Assembly (NCBI RefSeq): GCF_015706575.1
Contig: NW_024037070.1
Coordinates: forward strand, 3,963,874-4,027,873
Direction of reading: 5' to 3'
DNA length: 64,000 nucleotides
Source of the DNA: Patiria miniata
Taxonomy: Eukaryota > Echinodermata > Asteroidea > Valvatida > Asterinidae
Under the pieces are notes generated by a model. It made no database searches and was not told where the DNA came from. It saw only the letters and a program-made list of their open reading frames with translations. The stretch's first letter is position 1. Each line of letters starts with the position of its first letter. The position numbers and the translations under genes are program-made. Positions 54,635-64,000 of this stretch are shown in pieces.

Positions 54635-55805
54635 TCATACAGGTTGGATAAAAAAAAAACGAAACCGAGTTATTATTGCTAGGGAGGGCTACCCGGGTTT
54701 GTTGTAACGCCAATTGGACTTTGGCAAGGCCAATGGCTGCTCAAGGTTGCGACGTGTGAAGTGTGATAGGTCTTTCCACATTCAGGAGGAGAAGTTGGAT
54801 AAGAAGAGATATAGCTTTATCAAGTGAACTTTATCAGCCAAATGCACATGACAATTCTCAGACACTCTGAATTGCGTCTGAACTTTATGAATATGAAGGG
54901 AAAAGACATTATGATGAGCAACATAATTGTGTTTAAAACCAACCGTTTTATGTCATCTTTTTCAAACCATCTGCATGACAGGCTCTTGACCAATAGGAAT
55001 GAGTAAACTGTCTCTCAAGTATTTATGAATACAGTTTTAGGGATTTGCCCGCGCAATTTCAATATAAAAAATCCTGTAATTGAGTGTGAAACATATGTTT
55101 ACTTTTAGATGACAAAATTTGTGTAAAATGTAAATAAAACTCGTTGTTTTTACATCAACACGTGATCAAATAAGCATTTGATTGGACAATGGAGTCATAA
55201 TTCTTCCATTACCAGAATCTAATCCCAGTACCTGTGCAGACTGTTTTAAAATCCATTTTGTTTATAAACATAAAGCGTGAGTGTCACAGGAATCCCAAAT
55301 AGTTTACTCAAGCCAGTCACCCTAGCATTGATTACATATCTTGCATCGACGCTCCCTCAGCGATTCGTGAAAAATCTGCCGCCACACGCTGAGTGAGTAG
55401 CATGATTCCCCCCCCCCCATCCCCCCCCCCTTCCGTGTTCACGTCAATGCCTAAATTTATGCGCTTTACCGGTCTCACCGAAGGTGTGAAGCCAGAGTGC
55501 AGAATTATGAGGAGTTACCGTGGCTACCCTAAATGACTCTAATGGTGGTTAATGTGCCAGGAGGCTGAGAGTGTTTGGCAGGGTTTTTTTTTTTTGGTGG
55601 GGATCAATTTCAGTCAAATAAAGTAAGCTTGAACTGACGGCAAGTGGCATAGCCAGACAATGTGGGATATCAGCCCGTATCTTTAAATTGCTCTGGTGTT
55701 TCTGGCAGTGGCTGCAATATAGCACCTTGTAAACCAAGGTGCTACATAATGGGTCTCATATTTCTCATAAATTATACCTTTCTTTAATAATTGACATAAT
55801 TTCCA
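54635..55805. other. intron 2, nothing recognised
   Basis: Mixed sequence with poly-C at 55,408-55,430. No structure beyond that. Confidence 0.35.
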
Positions 55806-55882
55806 GCGCCTTGAGTACCTAATTGTTGGTAGATACGTGCGCTACAAAATGTATAAGACTCCATTATTATTATTATTATAAG
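55806..55882 (+). repeat. SINE-like 3' tail fragment
   Basis: GCGCCTTGAGTACCTAATTG then TTGGTAGATACGTGCGCTA and AAGACTCC(ATT)n. The same unit is found inverted at the window end (63,938-64,000), including the tail, so it is a dispersed family rather than chance. Confidence 0.75.
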
Positions 55883-56334
55883 AACATTATCTTTATATTT
55901 GTTTACTCTACTTGTTCAATAAACAAACAGTAAAAAAAAAAATTAATGTTTCCTTGGTAATGCCTGAATTATGTCTTTCTGTACCACCCAACACTGCAAA
56001 AAGTCCAAACTTGTCTATTTCATAAATAAACCAGTTTTTCACATATCCAAAATTAATTTTAAAAATTCATGAAATGCATGAACAGTTGGCACACGTGTAC
56101 ATGTATGCATGTACACAGGTATTTAATCATACATTCTACAATGTACATTACAATTTGTATTTTTCTCGGGTTTCATATGGCTAAGTAGATTTTGTATTGG
56201 CGTTTGGAAAGCAAGCGAATGAAATAATATTACAATTTCTAAATTATATTTTTTCATGAAAAGACAATGTCAAAGACATAATTTTAAGCAGATATTTTTA
56301 TGTATCTTTAGGTTAACTGTCACAGTTAACCAAA
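55883..56334. other. intron 2, nothing recognised
   Basis: AT-rich; ends in GGTTAACTG-TCA-CAGTTAACC, a short perfect stem at 56,311-56,331 directly before the next element. Confidence 0.4.
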
Positions 56335-56964
56335 ATTCATAAATACCTAAGACAGTTTACGCATTCCTATTGGTCGAGAGCCCGTCACGTGGCCGGTCTT
56401 AAACGGATGATAAAGACATGGCTAGCTGGTCTTAAACACTTTTCCAGTGTCACAATAAAATGAGGACTCCTAAAAATCCAGTGCCTCTTATCGTTTCATT
56501 GGTTGAACGTTCACAATCCTCACGTGGGCATGCGCAACACTACCAGGGAGTCTTAATTTTATAGTTCTAAATTCAAAACGCAATGCGCCAGGTGCGTTCT
56601 GCGGGACATCGCGCAGAACATGATACGCGCGCGTCAATCTCCATAAAAGGGTTGTTTACATCTTACTCGCCAGCTGAACACTCCATTATTTTGCAAGAGG
56701 GATGTTTCAAAAAGCATAAAGTGAATTTGTTGAACAAAATCGGGATGTTTTGAACGAATTATATGATTTTTTTTTACCGAAAAGGTATTTATGAATGGGA
56801 ATAAATATGTGCTCCATCGGTATTTATCACTCTGTTTAAGACCACTTAGAGTCTGGGTGCTGATAATTACCCTCGCCTCCGGCTCGGGTAATTATCAGCA
56901 CCCAGACTCTAAGTGGTCTTAAACAGAGTGATAAAAACCTCCGGAGCACACATTTATTCCCTTA
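56335..56964 (+). repeat. compound inverted-repeat element, copy B
   Basis: Related to 1,074-1,719: same start (ATTCATAAATACCTAAGAC), same CACGTGGCCGGTCTTAAAC block, GGTATTTATGAAT before the hairpin, and the same end (TTTATTCCCTTA). Its hairpin (56,797-56,961) is almost perfect, and its sequence differs from copy A in both arms together. Confidence 0.85.
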
Positions 56965-57104
56965 ATAAATTTAATTATTTCAGTTACAAATAAAAATAAA
57001 TGTACAGTTTCTTGATCCAGTGGTGTTTTTACCTTCCTACTTTGTAATTTCTTTTATGCAAACGTTTGATTGGTGGTTGTTCTTTTCTTCATTTGCATCA
57101 TCAG

Positions 57105-57250
57105 TGCTGTATTGATAATAACGAGGCCATGATGAAGCTTCTAGTGGAACACCATGCCGACGTGAACGTGACGGATCGAGAACTCTGGACGCCATTGCAT
57201 GCATCGTCAACCTGCGGACACGCTAACCTGGCGCGCTTTCTTGTTTCAAA
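57105..57250 (+). CDS. PPP1R16: PPP1R16 coding exon 3 (ankyrin repeats 2-3)
   Basis: This 146-bp exon encodes residues 110-157 plus two bases of codon 158: CCIDNNEAMMKLLVEHHADV, then the repeat-3 signature LWTPLHASSTCGHANLARFL. CCID...LL..ADVN and WTPLHA..TCGH are typical of PPP1R16/MYPT ankyrin repeats. The acceptor is GCATCATCAG and the donor AAA|GTACGT. Codon 158 (Lys) is completed by the first base of exon 4, giving SKGAEL, so phase supports both boundaries. Reading straight through the donor gives an ORF that ends in intron and is not coding. Confidence 0.93.
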
Positions 57251-57327
57251 GTACGTATTTCAGCAAATAGTACTACTAAATGAACACTACTTAATGTGGA
57301 CTATTATATTGGCACATTTCTTTTAGT

Positions 57328-57471
57328 CAGTGGCGGGTCTAACACCCCCACCCCCCCTTGAGTCCCCCATAAAATAAGAAAATAATGTAAAATAGCACAT
57401 GCCTGTTAAACCATCCCCCCCCTCACTCCCAAGCCAAACCTCGCCCCCAGCCAAAGTTGGATCTGCCCCTG
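57328..57471. mobile_element. 144-bp hAT-like MITE with CAGTGGCGGGTC ends
   Basis: CAGTGGCGGGTCTAAC and (inverted) CAGGGGCAGATCCAAC with C-rich runs inside. The tip resembles widespread hAT MITEs; the 8-bp duplication is no longer visible. Confidence 0.55.
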
Positions 57472-60625
<3,154 letters not shown>

Positions 60626-61200
60626 TGAGTCATTCCATACATTTAGGGTCCCAAGTGTGACATTTTCCTGTCCCTGTTACCTTCGTATTTCATAATTTTC
60701 CATTCAAGTATCATTGAAAGTGACTTCAAACAATTTGTTATTATTTTGTTGAGTAGGTAGTTTGCTATTCATAATCACTCTTAAGCCCTTTTCACACTAG
60801 ACCCTGTCAACCCGGGTTGAGCCCAACCCTGGGTGAACCCAGCGCTGCCCCGGGTTGAGTTATGGATTTTCAACCCCGCGTTCAACCCCGCATTGCTTGG
60901 CACTTGTTACATTCAAATCAAGCTTATCACGCTCAGTTACTACTGTTTTGAACCCTGGCAAGAATTTCAACCCGGGTTGAAAATCTCAACCCTGGTCTTG
61001 AGCAGGGTTGAGTTCAACCCCGGGCGAACTCAATCTCGGGGTTGATGCAGGGTTGACGCAGGGTTGAAATTCTTCAAGTGTAAAACGATGCATGTTTTCA
61101 ACCCTGCGTCAACCCTGCGTCAACCCCGAGATTTGTCTAGTGTGAAAAGGGCTTTAGAGGATGACTACATCAAGGATTGCATCACAATTATAAAATCACA
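60626..61200. mobile_element. GGGTCATTC-type MITE interrupted by a Harbinger-like MITE
   Basis: It starts at GAGTCATTCCATACA, and its inside aligns with 50,477-50,683 on both sides of the 370-bp insert (CTTCAAACAATTTGTTATT to the left; GATGACTACAT to the right). The right tip is not identified. Confidence 0.6.
60784..61153. mobile_element. 370-bp PIF/Harbinger-type MITE with AGCCCTTTTCACACTAGAC ends
   Basis: Perfect 19-bp inverted ends AGCCCTTTTCACACTAGAC / GTCTAGTGTGAAAAGGGCT and a 3-bp TTA on both sides (60,781-60,783; 61,154-61,156). The interior is a run of AACCC(T/G)GGTTGA-type words in both orientations (AACCCGGGTTGA is a perfect 12-bp palindrome). The related sequence at 50,477 lacks the insert. 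Confidence 0.9.
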
Positions 61201-63044
61201 GATGTCAGACAACGTTACAGTAGCTTGGTTTTACCATAGAGAAAGGACACATGGTTCTACCATCCTAATATCCTGAAAAATCCTCCAAAACGTGCTGACA
61301 GGCCTGGCAGATTTTGGCAGAAATCTGGGAGGCAAATGTTAAATTCACAGTTCCTGTTTTTTTTTATTATTTCAATTTTTCTTTTCAATATTGATCTGGT
61401 CAAAATCCCAAAGAAAACAGAAAAATTGAAAAAAAATTGAATTTTACCCTCCCCCCCCCCCCCCCCCCCCCCCCCCGCCCTTTAAAAATATTCCACCGAA
61501 CCACCTGTACACTCAGACTGAGCATCGTAAAGAATCTCTTCTCTTAAACAGTACATGTTAACATCCACAGCATGTCAAATTAAAACGCCGACCTTTTTCA
61601 AACCAAGGTTGTAATGTCTAGAGACGCCGGCAACATCTGAGTATCATTAAGCGGCAAAGCGGGGACGCCCAGCAAATAAAAAGTCCCAGTCTATCAGTGG
61701 GCCTGATCAATACAGCCCAGATCAATAGCGTTAGAGCGTACATGTATCTCTCTGGAGACCGGCTTATATTTACCCAGACTCTGTATCAAGTATCTCCAGG
61801 TCTTTATTTTCTCTCCGCCTCACTCCCCCCCCCCCCCCCCCCCATCATCTTGAGGATGCTGTCTCTGCGGTAGACTTCCTTCGCTGGCCCACAATGGACA
61901 CACGATTTCCCTTCCGAATTTCGAAAGAAAGGCCCGTCTCACATCACAGATTTTATGTCGGAGCACGTACGGTGCCTTAGTACATAGTCTGTTAAATTGT
62001 ATCATAGATGTTGAACATTTTGCTGTGGTCATTCACAAAGAAGATATTCGTTTTACTGATTTGACACCAAAATCCATTAGAGTAACCAAGTAACCTTGGA
62101 GACAATATTACGTAAATAATTGGAATAGTTCCGAGCTCTTGCAAATCTGTAAAAAATGAAAGTGTCCCCCCCCCCCCCCCCCAAGGAAGATAGGGAGTTG
62201 GGATTCTTTAAACAGAAATCTGTTCAAATAGTGTGTGCAAAAATATGTTAATTTTCAAATTAAAAAAAAATCAGGGGAAAAACCCCAAAAGGTCTCAGTC
62301 TTAAATAGATGGCGGTGGTTGAAGTACTGTACATTGCACAAATGACAAGGAAACAAATTATGGATAATGCAAACAGTTCCCAGCCTTTCTCGATTAAACT
62401 AATCTGCAGATAAATTTCCCATCCAAATTTCCCAATAGGATTAGCTCACACAATTCCTACCAATAAGCATGTATATGTACATGTACATGTATGTTATTTG
62501 CAGAAAGGGCAGTTGACCTTTTTAAACCCTTAGACTGTTATTCTTAAACAGAGGACAAGTTGGTGACCCACTTTACAAAGGTGAAATCTACCTGACAGGC
62601 CTTTACAGTGCAGTTCTTTGGGCACATGATTTGTATGGCTTCCCGCAGTCTGACATCTGAATGGTTTTAACATAATACAGAATAACTCCCAGAACATCAA
62701 GGTTAACAAATCATTGTGTAGATGTATTTGACTCGTTAAGTGTTCAGGAAAGGAAACCATACATGTTATTACAGAAACCACAGACATACGCCTTGTGTAT
62801 TGTTCTACAGATTCCTGGACAGAAAGCATTAGTTAGTGAATCCCGGACTAGAATTCGAGGTTTAAGGAGGGGAAGTATGGGATCTGTCATATTGTGCAGA
62901 GGATGTTTCCAATTTGTTGAACAATTCCTTCAACGGTGTTTGTGTGGTTCACTGCCATTGTGCGCAAGTGTACCTACCGGTATACAATGATAGGAAATGG
63001 TGGGATTAAAATATTAAAAAATCATTGTCCTCAAGTTAACATAT
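61201..63044. other. intron 4, second part
   Basis: Contains C homopolymers at 61,451-61,476, about 61,826-61,843 and 62,166-62,182, and TACCGGTA near 62,975. Small ORFs at 62,530-62,990 have no domain. Confidence 0.4.
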
Positions 63045-63509
63045 ATTCATAAATACCTGAGATAGTTTACCCATTCCTATTGGTTGAGAGCCTTTCACAT
63101 GGGTGGTTTTAAACCGCTGATAAAACACCGGCTGGTTTTAAACACATCGCACAGTACGCGTCGCATGCGCCAATCTCCATAAAAGGAGATGTTTAGCACT
63201 AAGCGCGTGAGGTACGTACCATTGACTGGCCAGGGGGGTGTTGCACAATTTAAACATGAGGTAAAATTGTTGAACAAAATCGTTCGAAAATTGTGAATTT
63301 TTGACTTGTTTTGACTTTTGGACCAAAAGGTTTATGAATGGGAATAAATATGTGCTTGGCTGGTATTAAACAAGTACTTTTAAACCGGCAAGGGGCATGG
63401 ACGTGGATAATGACGCTAGCGTTTGGCTCGGGCCATTTTCTGCTTCCAAACCCTAGCTGGTTTTAAACGTATGTGTTTGAAACTTACCAAGCACATATTT
63501 ATTCCCTTA
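63045..63509 (+). repeat. compound inverted-repeat element, copy C
   Basis: Third copy, shorter and more diverged: ATTCATAAATACCTGAGA at the start, TTTATGAATGGGAATAAATA before the hairpin, ATTTATTCCCTTA at the end. Its hairpin arms no longer match well, unlike copies A and B. Confidence 0.8.
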
Positions 63510-63753
63510 ATGAAGATAGTTTAGTCAAGTTCAGCTTAAATTGAAATCGCTTCTATGATGTCTGGTGTTTTTTATATAACTTTCTTGTCTTCGATTTCTT
63601 AACAATTAAGTCTTTGTCATTTTCAAAATGGAAAATTATCTTCTTCATATCTCCTAAATATTTTAACCTTATGTAAATTAAAATTAAAATTAACTCTTTG
63701 TGTCTAATTTTGGCATGTCTGGTTTCTTGTCTCCTGTTCTGTGCTCCATACAG
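63510..63753. other. end of intron 4
   Basis: AT-rich, ending in the acceptor of exon 5 (TCTCCTGTTCTGTGCTCCATACAG region). Nothing else seen. Confidence 0.5.
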
Positions 63754-63881
63754 GTATCACACAAGATCAGATTGATGAGCTGAGAGACGTGGCACCCAAC
63801 CGCATGCTACAAGAACTCAGTGAGCTCATCAAGAGCAACGAGGGAGATCTAGAGGCCACCGACGAGATGGGTGCTACATAT
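63754..63881 (+). CDS. PPP1R16: PPP1R16 coding exon 5 (last exon in the window)
   Basis: This 128-bp exon encodes residues 193-235, GITQDQIDELRDVAPNRMLQ followed by a linker and the start of the next ankyrin repeat (TDEMGATY). Vertebrate PPP1R16 proteins have GITQ(D/E) at the same place, then a linker and HGATLLHVAAANG; the last part is expected in the next exon outside the window. The acceptor is CTCCATACAG|GTATCAC and the donor TAT|GTAAGC, ending in phase 0. Together the five exons give 705 coding bases, a little under half of the usual family length of roughly 530-570 residues. Confidence 0.93.
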
Positions 63882-63937
63882 GTAAGCAAGATGTCTGTAT
63901 TTAACCCCGACCCTAACCCAAGTCAGTCAGTAGTGGC

Positions 63938-64000
63938 CAGTAATAATAACGGAGTCTTATATAGCGCACGTATCTACCAACAATTAGGTACTCAATGCGC
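63938..64000 (-). repeat. SINE-like tail fragment, cut by the window end
   Basis: (AATAATAA)CGGAGTC then TTATATAGCGCACGTATCTA and CCAACAATTAGGTACTCAA, the inverse of the 55,806 unit with only a few differences. It may be the 3' part of a longer SINE continuing outside. Confidence 0.7.

Overview
The window is a piece of a large, repeat-rich animal genome. It carries the 5' half of one recognisable host gene on the plus strand, an ortholog of PPP1R16A/PPP1R16B (MYPT3/TIMAP, a myosin-phosphatase-type targeting subunit of protein phosphatase 1). The organism is most likely an invertebrate deuterostome, and I favour an echinoderm. That rests on the style of the protein, the dense TACATGTA/TACCGGTA words, long G/C homopolymers, many short inverted-repeat elements, and SINE tails ending in ATAATA. 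The taxon is inference.

Layout. Positions 1 to about 14,080 lie upstream and hold dispersed repeats: TA-flanked and TTAA-flanked MITEs, a long-hairpin repeat, a 2.1-kb element with iterated TGTCACGCGAGTCAC words and a CR1/L2/Jockey-like LINE 3' end. A candidate promoter and 5'UTR lie at about 14,090-14,436. Coding exon 1 (14,437-14,692) has the MyPhoNE motif and the PP1-docking RVxF-type motif. Intron 1 runs about 39.5 kb to 54,196. Exons 2 to 5 (54,197-54,267; 57,105-57,250; 58,979-59,082; 63,754-63,881) encode the ankyrin repeats. All phases fit, giving 235 codons, and the gene continues beyond the window.

Intron 1 holds the main structural novelties: (i) a non-autonomous hAT element (22,775-27,436, imperfect 8-bp target duplication) split by a 4.0-kb TIR element that contains a 183-bp tandem repeat and a 722-bp near-perfect palindrome; (ii) an 11.6-kb element (38,635-50,260) with about 1.05-kb terminal inverted repeats, a 5 x 146-bp tandem array and no recognisable transposition gene; (iii) a 519-bp TA-flanked palindrome; (iv) nested MITE insertions whose empty sites are visible in related copies elsewhere in the window.

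The most interesting general signal is very small. Palindromic octamers of the form TA-CATG-TA, TA-CCGG-TA and TA-GGCC-TA are scattered everywhere. In three places a sister copy, or a target-site duplication, shows the word to be a clean 6-bp insertion at a TA. This is what excision footprints of Tc1/mariner-type transposons would look like (4 bp plus a duplicated TA), and repeated cycles could build the TA(CATGTA)n arrays. No viral or LTR element, tRNA gene, rRNA gene or CRISPR array was recognised.
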